From NCBI GenBank assembly GCA_902763865.1, contig CACWTR010000011.1, positions 1 to 64,000 on the forward strand: a stretch of DNA of 64,000 nucleotides, written 5' to 3'. Made by a program: the position numbers and the translations under genes. Shown here one piece after another: positions 19,691 through 29,857 of this stretch. The notes beneath the pieces are model-generated. The model was not told the DNA's origin, did not search any database, and was given only the letters and a program-made list of their open reading frames with translations. The DNA comes from an uncultured Bacteroidales bacterium. GTDB lineage: Bacteria; Bacteroidota; Bacteroidia; Bacteroidales; Bacteroidaceae. Within the stretch, counting starts at the first letter, position 1. Each line of letters starts with the position of its first letter.

Positions 19691-22210
19691 ATGGAAGACC
19701 AAGAAAGAATAATCAAAGTTGACATCCAGCAGGAAATGAAGAAGAGCTACATCGACTACTCGATGTCGGTCATTGTGGCTCGCGCCCTGCCTGACGTAAG
19801 AGACGGATTCAAGCCCGTTCACCGCCGTATCCTCTATGGCATGCGCGAACTGGGCAATTTCCATCGCAATCCTTACAAGAAGTGTGCACGTATCGTGGGC
19901 GAAGTGCTCGGCAAGTACCACCCACACGGCGACAGCTCCGTATATATGGCTCTGGTACGCATGGCCCAGGAGTGGGCAATGCGATACACACTGGTGGACG
20001 GACAAGGCAACTTCGGCAGTATCGACGGCGACAGCCCCGCTGCCATGCGATATACCGAGGCGCGACTCAGCCTGATGGGTGAGGCCATGATGGATGACCT
20101 GGAGAAAGAAACAGTCGATATGACCAACAACTTCGACGACACGCTTCAGGAGCCCACCGTCATGCCCACAAAGATACCCAACCTGCTCGTCAACGGCGCA
20201 ACTGGTATTGCCGTAGGTATGGCTACCAACATACCCACCCACAACCTCGGCGAAGTTATCGATGCATGCGTGGCATACGTCGATAACAACGAACTCACGA
20301 CCGACGACCTCATGCACTACGTGAAAGGTCCCGACTTCCCCACCGGAGCATACATCATGGGCATGCAGGGAATTCGCGATGCCTACGAGACCGGACGCGG
20401 ACGCATCGTGCTTCGTGCAAAAGCCGAGATAGAGAACGGCGACACACACGACAAGATTGTCGTCAGCGAAATACCCTACGGCGTCAACAAGCAGCAGCTC
20501 ATTGAATACATTGCACAGCTTGTTGGCGAAAAGAAGATAGAAGGCATCAGCAACGTCAACGACGAGAGCGACAGCGAAGGCATGCGCATTGTAGTAGATC
20601 TGAAGCGCGATGCCAATGCACGCGTCGTGCTGAACAAGCTCTTCAAGATGACACCTCTCCAGACGAGCTTCAGCGTCAACAGCATTGCCCTGGTCAAGGG
20701 ACGCCCACAGCTTCTCACCCTCAGGGATTTCATCAGCAACTTTGTCGAGCACCGGCACGACGTAACCATCCGGCGCACGAAGTACGACCTGCGCAAGGCA
20801 GAGGAAAGGGCCCACATCCTGAAAGGTCTCATCATTGCAAGCGACAACATCAACGAGGTGGTCGATATCATCAAAAAAAGCAAGACTCCCGTCGATGCCC
20901 AACGAGCCTTGGAAGCTCGCTTTGCCCTCGACGAGCTGCAGAGCAAGGCCATCGTGGATATGCGCCTCGGTCAGCTTACCGGCCTCAATCAGGAGAAGTT
21001 GCATGGCGAGTACGACGACCTGATGGAAAAGATAAAGTATTACAACCAGATACTGACCGACGACCTGCTGTGCCGCAAAGTCATGAAGGACGAGCTGCTC
21101 GAAATCAAGGCACAGTATGGTGACGAGCGTCGCACGGAGATACTGCCCAGTGCCGAGGAATTCAATGCTGAGGACTTCTATGCCGATGACGAAGTGGTCA
21201 TCACGATGAGCCACATGGGATACATCAAGCGCATTCCCCTTGACGAATTCAAGGCACAGGGACGCGGCGGCATCGGCGTGAAGGCAAGCTCTACGCGCGA
21301 CAACGATTTCATCGAGAAGATTTATCCTGCCACGATGCACAACACGATGCTCTTCTTCACCGACCGCGGACGTTGCTACTGGCTCAAGGTCTATGATATT
21401 CCCGACGGCAACAAGCAGGGCAAGGGACGTGCCATACAGAACATGCTCAACATCGAGCCCGGCGATGCCGTCCGCGCATGCCTCTGCATCCGCAAGCTCG
21501 GCGACCCGGACTTCTGCCAGAGCCACTACGTTGTCTTCTGCACAAAGAAAGGAATCATCAAGAAGACGGAGCTTTCGAATTACAGTCGCATCCGCACCAA
21601 CGGCATCAATGCCATCAATATCCGCGAAGACGACCAAGTGATTGGCGTAGAGCTCACCAACGGCAACGACGAAATCATCATAGCCAATGCAGGCGGCAGG
21701 GCCGTCCGCTTCGACGAGTCGCAAGTCCGTCCGATGGGCCGCACCGCAACCGGCGTACAGAGCATCATCCTCGATGATGACCCGCGCGATGCTGTTGTCG
21801 GCATGTGCATCATCAACGATGCCGAGTCCGAAAGCATCATGGTGCTCAGCGAGAACGGCTTTGGCAAACGCACCGACGTGGAGGAATACCGCAAGACAAG
21901 CCGCCACGCCAAGGGAGTGAAGACACTTGCCATTACCGAGAAGACGGGCTACCTCGTCGCCATCACCGTCGTGAAGGACGAGGACGACCTCATGATCATC
22001 AACAAGAGCGGAACGACTATACGCCTCCACGCTGATGCCATCAAGGAGACAAAGAACCGCGTGACACAAGGCACCAAGGTCATCGAACTGAAGAAGCGCA
22101 ACGACGTCATCAGTCACCTCAGTGTCGTTCCCCGTGCCGAGGAAGAGCCGGAGGCTACTGCCGAAGACGAGGCTAACGTGACAGGCGAACAGCCGCAAAG
22201 CGAAGAATAA
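19691..22210 (+). CDS. gyrA: DNA gyrase subunit A
   Basis: The 839-residue breakage-and-reunion subunit of DNA gyrase. The catalytic Tyr lies in [11 protein letters not shown]. The quinolone-determining region reads [18 protein letters not shown] and keeps Ser at the main resistance position. The C-terminal domain carries a GyrA-box-like QGRGGIG and beta-pinwheel repeats, supporting gyrase rather than ParC. The tail is acidic (about 20 residues rich in Glu). It is followed after 38 bp by a TPR protein and likely shares its transcript. A long antisense ORF opposite it is a codon-bias shadow. Confidence 0.95.
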   Translation: MEDQERIIKVDIQQEMKKSYIDYSMSVIVARALPDVRDGFKPVHRRILYGMRELGNFHRNPYKKCARIVGEVLGKYHPHGDSSVYMALVRMAQEWAMRYTLVDGQGNFGSIDGDSPAAMRYTEARLSLMGEAMMDDLEKETVDMTNNFDDTLQEPTVMPTKIPNLLVNGATGIAVGMATNIPTHNLGEVIDACVAYVDNNELTTDDLMHYVKGPDFPTGAYIMGMQGIRDAYETGRGRIVLRAKAEIENGDTHDKIVVSEIPYGVNKQQLIEYIAQLVGEKKIEGISNVNDESDSEGMRIVVDLKRDANARVVLNKLFKMTPLQTSFSVNSIALVKGRPQLLTLRDFISNFVEHRHDVTIRRTKYDLRKAEERAHILKGLIIASDNINEVVDIIKKSKTPVDAQRALEARFALDELQSKAIVDMRLGQLTGLNQEKLHGEYDDLMEKIKYYNQILTDDLLCRKVMKDELLEIKAQYGDERRTEILPSAEEFNAEDFYADDEVVITMSHMGYIKRIPLDEFKAQGRGGIGVKASSTRDNDFIEKIYPATMHNTMLFFTDRGRCYWLKVYDIPDGNKQGKGRAIQNMLNIEPGDAVRACLCIRKLGDPDFCQSHYVVFCTKKGIIKKTELSNYSRIRTNGINAINIREDDQVIGVELTNGNDEIIIANAGGRAVRFDESQVRPMGRTATGVQSIILDDDPRDAVVGMCIINDAESESIMVLSENGFGKRTDVEEYRKTSRHAKGVKTLAITEKTGYLVAITVVKDEDDLMIINKSGTTIRLHADAIKETKNRVTQGTKVIELKKRNDVISHLSVVPRAEEEPEATAEDEANVTGEQPQSEE

Positions 22211-22248
22211 AGTGACCATATAGAAGTATAATATAACAAAGTAAAAAG

Positions 22249-23559
22249 ATGAAAAAGACATTTATTCTGATGGCACTGCTCCTTAGCGTGGGTACCATCA
22301 TGGGACAGGTTGACAAGGCTGCCCTCAAACTTGCCCAGAAAGAGGCAAAGGCACAAATGAACGAGGCACAGAAAATCAGTGCAGCCATTACTGCCAAGAT
22401 AAATGAGAAGGCTGCCACCGACGACGAAATCATAACCGAATGCAAGAAGGGACAAGCGCTCATCCGCAAAGCCATCAAGAGCGGTGCAATTGCCGAAAAC
22501 AAGCTGGGCGATGCCTACAAAATCAGCGCCGACATGGCTAACTACATCAACACGGCTATTCTGAATAAGACAGAGAACAAGGAACCTTTTGACACGGCAT
22601 TCTTCTTCTCTAACCTCAAGACGCTGACTTCCGCACTGCAAGGCGAAATCAAGCACACGAAGATCACGACAGGCGAAGCCGGTAACGAGAACTACATCAA
22701 AGGCCGCAAGTTCAACCTGGCACAGTGCGGAAACTTCTATCTCTATGCAGCTCAGATCAACGGCGAAGGAAAGCTGTACGACAAGGCGCTCGAAGCCTTC
22801 GACATCGCCCTGAACTACGCAAAGATTTATCCCGAAGTGGCCGGCCAGCTCAAGTTCAGCATTCCCGAAGACAAAATTGCCTTCCATGCCTTCCACCTCG
22901 CTCACGACGCCAAGAACTACGAGAAGATGAGCGAGCTCTACGACAAGGCTGTCCAGTATGCCGAGGGTGCAGACGTCACCAAGCAGGTCAACCTGGAGTC
23001 ATACCGCGAGCGCGGCGACACCGCAGCCTGGGCAAGCCATGTACGCGAGATGACCCTGAAAGAGCCCAAGACAAACGAGACCTACATCCAGATGCTCATT
23101 GCCTACTATATCAATGCCGACAAGAAAGCCGGTCCGGAGAGCAATCTCATGATGAAGTACGTTGATGACATCATCGCCGTTGACCCCAACATCCTCATGG
23201 CTAACTACGGCAAGGCATACAAGCTCTTCGAAACCGAGAAGTACGACGAAGCACTCGCTGCATACAAGAGATGCACAGAAATCAAGCCCGACTACTACGA
23301 CGCCTGGTATCAGTGCGGCCTCTGCAAATACCGTCAGGCACTTGCCAAGAATGCCACGGTCAGCAGCATCAAGAACCAGACACTCGCCAAGCAGACGCTT
23401 GAAATAACGAAGAAGCTCTTCGGAGAAGCCATTCCCTTCTTCGAGAAAGCACGTGAATGTGCTCCGGACGAACCGCAGAAGTGGGCCTTCGAGCTTCGCC
23501 AGTGCTACTCCGTAACAGGACAGGCAGAGAAAGCCGCCGAGATGGACAAGCTGCTTTAA
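22249..23559 (+). CDS. TPR-repeat exported protein (first of two paralogues)
   Basis: 436 residues with a signal peptide (KKTFILMALLLSVGTIMGQ). The body is helical with tetratricopeptide repeats, clearest at ILMANYGKAYKLFETEKYDEAL and the following YYDAWYQCGLCKYRQAL. It shares DTA-x-FF-x-x-LK and other segments with the next gene, so the two are tandem paralogues. The gene directly follows gyrA, a common arrangement in this phylum. It probably acts in the periplasm as a scaffold; no partner is known. Confidence 0.82.
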   Translation: MKKTFILMALLLSVGTIMGQVDKAALKLAQKEAKAQMNEAQKISAAITAKINEKAATDDEIITECKKGQALIRKAIKSGAIAENKLGDAYKISADMANYINTAILNKTENKEPFDTAFFFSNLKTLTSALQGEIKHTKITTGEAGNENYIKGRKFNLAQCGNFYLYAAQINGEGKLYDKALEAFDIALNYAKIYPEVAGQLKFSIPEDKIAFHAFHLAHDAKNYEKMSELYDKAVQYAEGADVTKQVNLESYRERGDTAAWASHVREMTLKEPKTNETYIQMLIAYYINADKKAGPESNLMMKYVDDIIAVDPNILMANYGKAYKLFETEKYDEALAAYKRCTEIKPDYYDAWYQCGLCKYRQALAKNATVSSIKNQTLAKQTLEITKKLFGEAIPFFEKARECAPDEPQKWAFELRQCYSVTGQAEKAAEMDKLL

Positions 23560-23593
23560 CTTGTCGTCAAGTCAGTAACACCGTGATAATACC

Positions 23594-23661
23594 CGAGTAC
23601 TACCACGGTGTAACTCCAGTACCACCGCGGGAAAACTCCAGTACCACCGCGGTGGTACTGA
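23594..23661. repeat. 68-bp array of three 14-bp cores with 22-bp pitch (type c)
   Basis: The cores ACTACCACGGTGTA, ACCACCGCGGGAAA and ACCACCGCGGTGGT are joined by two identical linkers ACTCCAGT and bounded by AGT and ACT. The spacing (14-8-14-8-14) equals that of the GTTGC/GCAAC elements though the sequence differs. The last core with its flanks is a perfect palindrome (AGTACCACCGCGGTGGTACT). It sits between the two TPR paralogues, inside a likely transcript. Confidence 0.88.
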
Positions 23662-23684
23662 GAAATCGACGTTACCGTAAGGGA

Positions 23685-25040
23685 ATGTCAAAACATATAA
23701 ACAACTCAATCAAAATACAGAATAGAATAGTGTTTCATTATTTCCCCATAAGAATAAAAGGATGTAGTGGAATCCTCTTCCTGTTGCTTCTGCTCCTTGC
23801 TGTGCCCGGTACGGGACTGTCAAAAGAGAAAAAGGAAAAGAAGCCCAAGATAGAAAAGCTCTCCACTCTCCAGAAGAATGCAAGGATGGCCCTGAAGAAC
23901 CAGAGCGGTCAGGAAGGAGCACGGACTGCTCTGATGGGGGCACTGAACCGTCCTGAACTGAAGAACAGGCAGCGAGCTGACATACATTATACATTAGCGT
24001 TGCTCGACGAGTCCATCAACGGCATTGAGAACCAAAAGGCATATCTCAAGCAACCCTACGACACAGCCAAGTTCTTCAACAAGCTGAAAGACATGTACGG
24101 ACAGTTGCGCCTCTGCGACAGCGTGGACCTCATACCCGACAGCAAGGGAAAGGTACATGCCACGATGCAGCGGAAGACCAGGGCCTTGCGTCTCAAACAT
24201 CGCCGTAACATATATGGCGGCGGAAAGTTCTTCCTCGCCAAGTCCAACTATACTGCGGCCTACCCCTTCTTCGACCTTTACTGCACGTTCAAGCCGCAGG
24301 CAACCGCAGGCAGCAGAAGTCAAGAAAAGGCCGACACGCTCTATCCTCAGGCGGTACTTTGGGCCACACTGTCGTCGTTCCTCGGCGAAAACTATCAAGG
24401 CACTATCAAGCACATCGATAATGCCATCGCCACAGCCAACTCCGAGAATGCTGCAATCCTGCAGGAGTACAAGGTACGCTCCTTTGCAAAGCTGCAGAAC
24501 GACAGCGCATGGGTTTCCGCGCTGAAGCAAGGAGTGCAGAGCTACCCTCAGCACGACTACTTCTTTGTCCAGTTGGCCGACTGGTATCACGAACAAGGAA
24601 ACTTTGAAGGGGAGAAGCAACTGGCTGACATGCTCATCAAGCGTATAGGCGGCAAGGCTATACACTACTATGCAAAGTCAAAGAGCTTTCTTTCCGAAGA
24701 GAAATACGAGGAATGCATAGCCTGTGCCGACAGCGCGATTGCCCTTCAGAATGACTTTGCCGATGCCTATTACAACAAAGGCATTGCATACCTGAATATG
24801 GCGGTCAATGCACATGAAGCAAGTTGCAAGGACGTCAGGGACCCTCAATATGCCATAGACAAGAAAAAGACGCAGGACCTCTACAGAAAGGCAAGGCCCT
24901 GCATGGAAACGGTACGACGGCTCCTGCCCGAGAAAATGGACAAATGGGCAACACCGCTCTATCGTATCTATCTCAACCTCAACCTCGGGGAAGAGTTCGT
25001 CGAGATTGACCGGCTTCTGAACCTAAAACCTAAGAAGTAA
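23685..25040 (+). CDS. TPR-repeat exported protein (second paralogue)
   Basis: 451 residues from the ATG at 23685; an upstream in-frame ORF from 23457 overlaps the first TPR gene and is not used. After a basic N-terminus there is a long hydrophobic stretch (GILFLLLLLLAVPGTG), a signal peptide or anchor. TPR-like helices follow (FADAYYNKGIAYLNMAVNAHE near the C-terminus). DTAKFFNKLKDMY matches DTAFFFSNLKTL of the first paralogue, and both lie behind gyrA. Function unknown. Confidence 0.8.
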   Translation: MSKHINNSIKIQNRIVFHYFPIRIKGCSGILFLLLLLLAVPGTGLSKEKKEKKPKIEKLSTLQKNARMALKNQSGQEGARTALMGALNRPELKNRQRADIHYTLALLDESINGIENQKAYLKQPYDTAKFFNKLKDMYGQLRLCDSVDLIPDSKGKVHATMQRKTRALRLKHRRNIYGGGKFFLAKSNYTAAYPFFDLYCTFKPQATAGSRSQEKADTLYPQAVLWATLSSFLGENYQGTIKHIDNAIATANSENAAILQEYKVRSFAKLQNDSAWVSALKQGVQSYPQHDYFFVQLADWYHEQGNFEGEKQLADMLIKRIGGKAIHYYAKSKSFLSEEKYEECIACADSAIALQNDFADAYYNKGIAYLNMAVNAHEASCKDVRDPQYAIDKKKTQDLYRKARPCMETVRRLLPEKMDKWATPLYRIYLNLNLGEEFVEIDRLLNLKPKK

Positions 25041-25095
25041 AGCAAGACGCATCCATTAGCGACACGCGGAAACACATATTAAAGCCTACAAAATT

Positions 25096-26676
25096 ATGCT
25101 GACAGACGACAAACGTTTATATGTAGCACACGGTCAGAACGGACCGATATGTCTATGTGGCAAGATGGCGAACCGACACGGCCTGATTGCCGGAGCTACA
25201 GGAACAGGAAAGACAGTGACACTGCAGGTGCTGGCCGAAACCTTCTCACAGGCTGGCGTCCCCTGCTTCATGGCAGACATGAAGGGCGACCTCTCGGGCA
25301 TCAGTCAGACCGGACAGATGACGTCGTTCATCGAGAAGCGCTGCAACGAGTTCGGCATAGAGAATCCCCGGTTTGGCGGAAGTCCCGTGTGTTTCTATGA
25401 CGTCTTTGGCGAACAAGGGCACCCGATGCGGACCACCATCTCCAACATGGGACCGGAGCTGATGTCACGTCTTTTGGAACTCAACGACGTACAGGCCGGC
25501 GTGATGACCATCCTTTTCAAAGTGGCAGACGAAAGGGGATTGCTCCTGCTCGACCTGAAAGACCTCCGTGCCATGTTAGGTTACATTGCCGACCACGCCT
25601 CGGAGCTGACGAAGAAGTACGGCAACGTGTCGGGCGCCAGTGTGGGAGCCATCCAGCGGGCACTCCTCAGCCTGGAGAATCAGGGAGCAGACAAGTTCTT
25701 TGGCGAACCGGCCTTCGACATCATGGACCTCATGCAATGCAGTGCCGACGGAAAAGGCATGATGAACGTCCTGGCTGCTGACAAGCTGATGCTCACTCCC
25801 AAGCTCTATTCCACCTTCCTGCTTTGGCTCCTGTCGGACCTCTACGCGCGACTCCCCGAAGTTGGCGACCAAGAGTTGCCGCGCCTCATCTTCTTCTTCG
25901 ACGAAGCCCACACCCTGTTCACGGACACGCCCAGAAGTCTGGTGGATAAGATTGAGCAGGTGGTGCGCCTCATCCGAAGCAAGGGAGTCGGCGTTTACTT
26001 CGTGACTCAGAGCCCGACAGACATCCCCGATTCCGTCCTCGCCCAATTGGGCAACCGCGTTCAACACGCCCTTCGTGCTTTCACCCCGAAAGAACAGAAG
26101 AACGTAAAAGCGGCTGCCGAGACCTTCCGTGCCAATCCTGCCTTCAAGACAGACGAGGCCATCATGGAACTTGGCACAGGCGAAGCGCTCGTCTCTTTCC
26201 TTGATGAAAAGGGAACACCATGCGTCGTGGAACGTGCCAAGATACTCTTCCCGCTTAGTCAGATAGGTGCCATCACCGAGTCTCAACGCGCTCAAATCAT
26301 CAAGAGCTCACGCATCTTCGGTCGCTACGACACGATGATAGACCGCGAGAGTGCCTTCGAAGTACTGCTGAAGGAAAGCGAAGAAACTTCCCTACCCTCG
26401 CAAAAGGATGAGGAAGAGGCAGCGAAGAAGTCCGCAACTCCTAAGGAGGAGGCAAAGACAAGCAAGAAGAAATCCGTGTGGGGAAAAATCCTTTCTGCCG
26501 TCGTAACAAGCGTCACAGCCGCCATCGGAACGCATGTTGCCAACACAGTGACAGGGAAGAAGACCAAATCAAGAGAGTCAATCGGCAAGAAGGTGACAAA
26601 GAGCGCCGTTAGTACCGCCACGCGAACCGCCACGCGGGAGCTGACGCGCAGCATCCTCGGCAATCTGATAAAGTGA
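25096..26676 (+). CDS. HerA/FtsK-like ATPase (DUF853, YjgR family)
   Basis: 526 residues. The Walker A motif is GATGTGKT near residue 33, [10 protein letters not shown] follows, and the Walker B region is [15 protein letters not shown]. Arginine-finger-like segments occur in [19 protein letters not shown]. These match the DUF853/YjgR branch of HerA-like ATPases, whose substrate is not settled. The C-terminal 100 residues are Lys/Ala/Thr-rich with a [12 protein letters not shown] segment and look poorly ordered. It is probably expressed with the genes upstream, although 55 bp separate them. Confidence 0.87.
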   Translation: MLTDDKRLYVAHGQNGPICLCGKMANRHGLIAGATGTGKTVTLQVLAETFSQAGVPCFMADMKGDLSGISQTGQMTSFIEKRCNEFGIENPRFGGSPVCFYDVFGEQGHPMRTTISNMGPELMSRLLELNDVQAGVMTILFKVADERGLLLLDLKDLRAMLGYIADHASELTKKYGNVSGASVGAIQRALLSLENQGADKFFGEPAFDIMDLMQCSADGKGMMNVLAADKLMLTPKLYSTFLLWLLSDLYARLPEVGDQELPRLIFFFDEAHTLFTDTPRSLVDKIEQVVRLIRSKGVGVYFVTQSPTDIPDSVLAQLGNRVQHALRAFTPKEQKNVKAAAETFRANPAFKTDEAIMELGTGEALVSFLDEKGTPCVVERAKILFPLSQIGAITESQRAQIIKSSRIFGRYDTMIDRESAFEVLLKESEETSLPSQKDEEEAAKKSATPKEEAKTSKKKSVWGKILSAVVTSVTAAIGTHVANTVTGKKTKSRESIGKKVTKSAVSTATRTATRELTRSILGNLIK

Positions 26677-26680
26677 CGCA

Positions 26681-26719
26681 GAAGCAGGTCATCGTGTGCA
26701 GCACAGGCAACCTGCTTTC
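26681..26719. terminator. Hairpin between convergent genes
   Basis: GAAGCAGGT (26681-26689) pairs with ACCTGCTTTC (26710-26719) between the stop codons of the HerA-like and EFR1 genes. There is no strong T-run, so it is a weak candidate for a bidirectional terminator. Confidence 0.4.
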
Positions 26720-26728
26720 CCGAACAAC

Positions 26729-27532
26729 TTAACCGTGCAGCTGCTTCATGATGCTGTACTGCCCCTTCGCGGCAGTCATGTTGCCGAAATTGATGGCATG
26801 ATGCGGGCAGGAATGGTAGCAGGCCAGGCAACCCGAGCAATGCGACATCCACTTCGGAACCTCCTTTACTTCCGCACCTTGTCCTCCTGTCGTCGGGATT
26901 AAAAGGATGTTTCCTACGGGACAAGATTTCCTGCACCTTCCGCAAGAGACACACTTTGACGCGTCAACATGAAAGTATTTATCCGTCACGAGGAAACGGT
27001 TGAACAAGGGCCTGACAACGTAGGTCTTTGCGAAAGGAAAGATACCTCTTTTCAGACGACGCACGTCCTTCCGCCTTGCAGCAACCAGTTCGGCTATCTC
27101 GCTGACACGAGCCTGCACCCGATTCAACTTTGCCTTGCACAGCTCATCAGAGTCCACATCGAAGCCCGGCAGACAAACGTATGTGTTTGGCATCTGAACG
27201 GAGAAAACCGCATCGAACTTCCTTCCTGAGGCAGAGAGCAGAGCATTGTCGAGCACCCTGTCAGCGTAGCCCACATCATCGCCGCAGGTCATCAGGGCAT
27301 AGACATAAGCCGGGGGTGTCTCCGACCGCACTTCCGCCGATTGGAAAAACCGCCTTATGAAGTTATCCACTACACTTGGGATGCCCCAGGAATAGACGGG
27401 GAAGACGAGTCCTATGGATTTATCGTGCGTCAGTACAGGATTGACGATAGGCGACAACTGCTCGCAGAGCCTGTCCGCAAACTGACGTGCCACGTGCAGG
27501 CTATTGCCCGTACCCGAGAAATAATATATCAT
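26729..27532 (-). CDS. EFR1-family ferredoxin/flavodoxin
   Basis: 267 residues. The N-terminal flavodoxin-like part (MIYYFSGTGNSLHVA) would bind FMN. The C-terminal part has two 4Fe-4S motifs, CVSCGRCRKSCPVG and CSGCLACYHSCPHHAI. Such EFR1 proteins are electron carriers of unknown partners in anaerobes. Its start overlaps the stop of the cytidylyltransferase by 4 bp, so it is the last gene of that operon. No obvious redox enzyme is nearby. Confidence 0.88.
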   Translation of the reverse strand: MIYYFSGTGNSLHVARQFADRLCEQLSPIVNPVLTHDKSIGLVFPVYSWGIPSVVDNFIRRFFQSAEVRSETPPAYVYALMTCGDDVGYADRVLDNALLSASGRKFDAVFSVQMPNTYVCLPGFDVDSDELCKAKLNRVQARVSEIAELVAARRKDVRRLKRGIFPFAKTYVVRPLFNRFLVTDKYFHVDASKCVSCGRCRKSCPVGNILLIPTTGGQGAEVKEVPKWMSHCSGCLACYHSCPHHAINFGNMTAAKGQYSIMKQLHG

Positions 27533-28245
27533 TCTTCCAGTGATTTAAGGGCCCGATAGACGAGGATATCCGAATGGACCGTTATCTTGAAGTTTCGTAT
27601 GTCGCCCACGGCAATGTAGAGCGGTGCAAGTCCAAGCTCAACGGCAAGGGTGAAGATTGACTGCGAGTCCCGTATGTCACGCTCCTTTATGAGCTGCATC
27701 ATGCGGCGGAGGGTGGCGAGGGGGAAGGTGTGCGGCGTTTGGGCTCGCATCAGACTTTCGCGCGGCATGAAGCGGTCCGAGGAAATACCATCATCGGTCA
27801 TGAGGTAGGCTTCGTGACTCTGCAGGGCGGTGATGGCATTGCCGTGCGTCAGGCATACAGCGATGTTGCGGCTGATGATGTCCTGAGTGATCAGCGGACG
27901 GACGGCATCGTGAATGAGGACAATCGTGCCGGGCTCTTCTTCGATATTGTCCAGCAGGTGCTGGATTCCGTTGAGGGCAGAAGTGACACAGCTCTCTCCT
28001 GCAGGAATGATGCCGCGCAACTTGTCGATGCCGCCCTTCTTTGCTTCGTGACGTACGAAGTCGTGCCACTGGGTCATGCAGACAATGTATATCTCGTGAA
28101 TGAGGGGATGCTGCTGGAAGGCTCGCATCGTGTGCAGGACGACCGTTTCGCCGTCTATCTCCATAAACTGCTTGGGCATCGTTGCGTTCATACGCTTTCC
28201 TGTGCCTCCGGCAAGGATGAGGGCTATGTTTCTGCTCTGCTTCAT
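27529..28245 (-). CDS. IspD/TarI-type cytidylyltransferase
   Basis: 238 residues. The nucleotide-binding start is LILAGGTGKRM with PKQFM, followed by HDAVRPL and RAQTPHTF. IspD makes CDP-methylerythritol for isoprenoids; TarI-type relatives make CDP-ribitol. The middle region lacks the PVKDTIK motif typical of IspD, and ISSDRFMPRESLMRAQTP looks closer to TarI-like enzymes. It overlaps a CDP-alcohol phosphatidyltransferase by 4 bp, which would suit a CDP-alcohol product. The alternative is the housekeeping IspD; I lean only slightly to TarI-like. Confidence 0.8.
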   Translation of the reverse strand: MKQSRNIALILAGGTGKRMNATMPKQFMEIDGETVVLHTMRAFQQHPLIHEIYIVCMTQWHDFVRHEAKKGGIDKLRGIIPAGESCVTSALNGIQHLLDNIEEEPGTIVLIHDAVRPLITQDIISRNIAVCLTHGNAITALQSHEAYLMTDDGISSDRFMPRESLMRAQTPHTFPLATLRRMMQLIKERDIRDSQSIFTLAVELGLAPLYIAVGDIRNFKITVHSDILVYRALKSLEE

Positions 28246-29144
28246 GTGGCGGAAAGGATTTGGCGGAACCTGCGACAGAAGGCTTCGTGGCGATGACGGG
28301 CATAGAGGCGGACGGCCTCAAGCACAGTTGCCTCGAAAACGAAATAAACCCAGGGATGCCCGATGATGAGGGAGATGAGGAGGACGATGGCACGTGTGTC
28401 GAAGGTGATGATGTTGCTCAGGGGCATGATGGGAAGGCTTTCCTGGCGAAACTGCCGACGCAAGGGGTGGTCGAGAGGGAGCTTCTCGAACAGGGGACGA
28501 AGGCGTTGGAACTCGGGAGTCTGTTTTTCCTGTGAGCGGGTGTAGCGTGCATAGAAGAAGAGGTAAAGCTTCTCGAACCAGTCTTTACTGCACCAGCGAA
28601 GGCTTTGCATGCGTTCCTGCTGCTGTTCGCTCCGGTCCAGTTCGCTACGTTCCTGCCCGAGGACGGCCCACAGATGCACGTTGCGGTAGTAGTCGCCCAG
28701 GGCACACTGACGGGTATGACAGAAGAGTCCGGCCCAAGCTTCGAGCAGGAAGATGGCAAAGCCCCATTCCGGCCAAAGTCGCAGCAACAAGGCAAGGTAG
28801 ATGCAGAAGAACCATGCGTCGCCGGCAAACCCGTCGAGGATGCGGCCTATCAGCGTCCTTTTCCCCGTCATGCGAGCAAGTTGTCCGTCGGCACAGTCGT
28901 ACCAGTTGGCCCAGACGAGCATCAGCATTCCGATGAGGTTGAGTTGCAGGTTGTCGGGATAAAAGAAGATGCCCGAAGCCGACCCGATAACGATGCCCAG
29001 GAGCGTGACGGCAATCGGGTGGACATGCAGGCGGCGGAAGAGCAGAGCCCAGAGATAGCCGGGCGTGCGGGTGACATAGAGTTCGAAGTCGCTCTCCACG
29101 TCGCGCGACTTCATCGTAGCAAGAACGCGCTGTTTAAGACTCAT
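28242..29144 (-). CDS. CDP-alcohol phosphatidyltransferase family protein
   Basis: Integral membrane enzyme of 300 residues. The full family motif is present: Asp83-x2-Asp86-Gly87, Ala90-Arg91, Gly100, Asp104 and Asp108 (DCADGQLAR...DGFAGD). These enzymes transfer a phospho-alcohol from or to a CDP-linked substrate to build phospholipids. Extra length (about 300 against about 200 residues) comes from a charged, soluble middle segment of about 80 residues. It overlaps the cytidylyltransferase, so the two probably act in sequence on an unknown head group. Confidence 0.85.
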   Translation of the reverse strand: MSLKQRVLATMKSRDVESDFELYVTRTPGYLWALLFRRLHVHPIAVTLLGIVIGSASGIFFYPDNLQLNLIGMLMLVWANWYDCADGQLARMTGKRTLIGRILDGFAGDAWFFCIYLALLLRLWPEWGFAIFLLEAWAGLFCHTRQCALGDYYRNVHLWAVLGQERSELDRSEQQQERMQSLRWCSKDWFEKLYLFFYARYTRSQEKQTPEFQRLRPLFEKLPLDHPLRRQFRQESLPIMPLSNIITFDTRAIVLLISLIIGHPWVYFVFEATVLEAVRLYARHRHEAFCRRFRQILSAT

Positions 29145-29188
29145 CGAGGTAGAGTTGTATTAACAGGTTTCAAGGGTACGGGTGTTGA

Positions 29189-29842
29189 TTACTTGCCGAA
29201 GAGCATCGGAGCGAAGAAGTCGGGACGATGGAAGTCGGGGGTTGCGGTAGAAATGGGGGACCAACTGATGAAATGCGGCACGGGCAGGCGGTCGCCGCAC
29301 TTATAGACATTGCCCGCAGCCTGCAAGCCGCCGAAGTCGCGGAAGTCGTGGCGGAAGAAAATGCTGACGGGCAGGGAGAGAGCAAGCTCCCAGCGGACAG
29401 GGCCGAGACGTGTGTCGAAAGGCTCGGAGCCGAGGGAGGCCCAACGGCCTATGCTGTCCGTGACGTTCTGCGGCGCCGGTGTCCGGCTGTTGCGGTCCTT
29501 GCCGGCAGCAAGCAGCAGCTTGCCTGCACAGTTACACTCCACATTATAATATATACCGTCGTCGGATGGCATGCAGAAGAACTCGACACAGCTGTCTTCC
29601 CAGATGTTTTCCTGGTCATGCCGTGCCACGGCCCGGACGCTTTGTTCCTCCACACGGTAATGGAGCAGGAGAGCTTGTCCCGTGTGGGCAGCTGCAAACT
29701 CCACCTTGGGCTTGTAGGGGAAGGATTCGGGCCAGTTTACGTTTTCTATGGGATGATAGACGAGACCTGCACCCTGCAGGACAGCAGGGATATCGGCTGC
29801 GTTTGTAACGGTTTTGTTCAGTCGGGGTATGGTGATTTTCAT
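29189..29842 (-). CDS. CBM9-like domain protein
   Basis: 217 residues with no signal peptide. The sequence matches the family-9 carbohydrate-binding-like beta-sandwich found alone in Bacteroidota: EFAAAHTGQALLLHYRVEE, IWEDSCVEFFCMPSDDGIYYNVECN and a C-terminal HFISWSPI...PDFHRPDFF. Ligand unknown. It lies 15 bp behind the coiled-coil protein gene and 44 bp before the phosphatidyltransferase gene, so all may share one transcript. Confidence 0.82.
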   Translation of the reverse strand: MKITIPRLNKTVTNAADIPAVLQGAGLVYHPIENVNWPESFPYKPKVEFAAAHTGQALLLHYRVEEQSVRAVARHDQENIWEDSCVEFFCMPSDDGIYYNVECNCAGKLLLAAGKDRNSRTPAPQNVTDSIGRWASLGSEPFDTRLGPVRWELALSLPVSIFFRHDFRDFGGLQAAGNVYKCGDRLPVPHFISWSPISTATPDFHRPDFFAPMLFGK

Positions 29843-29857
29843 AGTCGGTTCGTGTTT

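Noticed and set aside
19688..22261. 857-codon open frame antisense to gyrA
   Set aside because: It mirrors gyrA codon bias, has no recognisable protein features and overlaps the whole gyrA coding region. Similar antisense frames opposite thiC, gldE, GH92 and others are rejected for the same reason.
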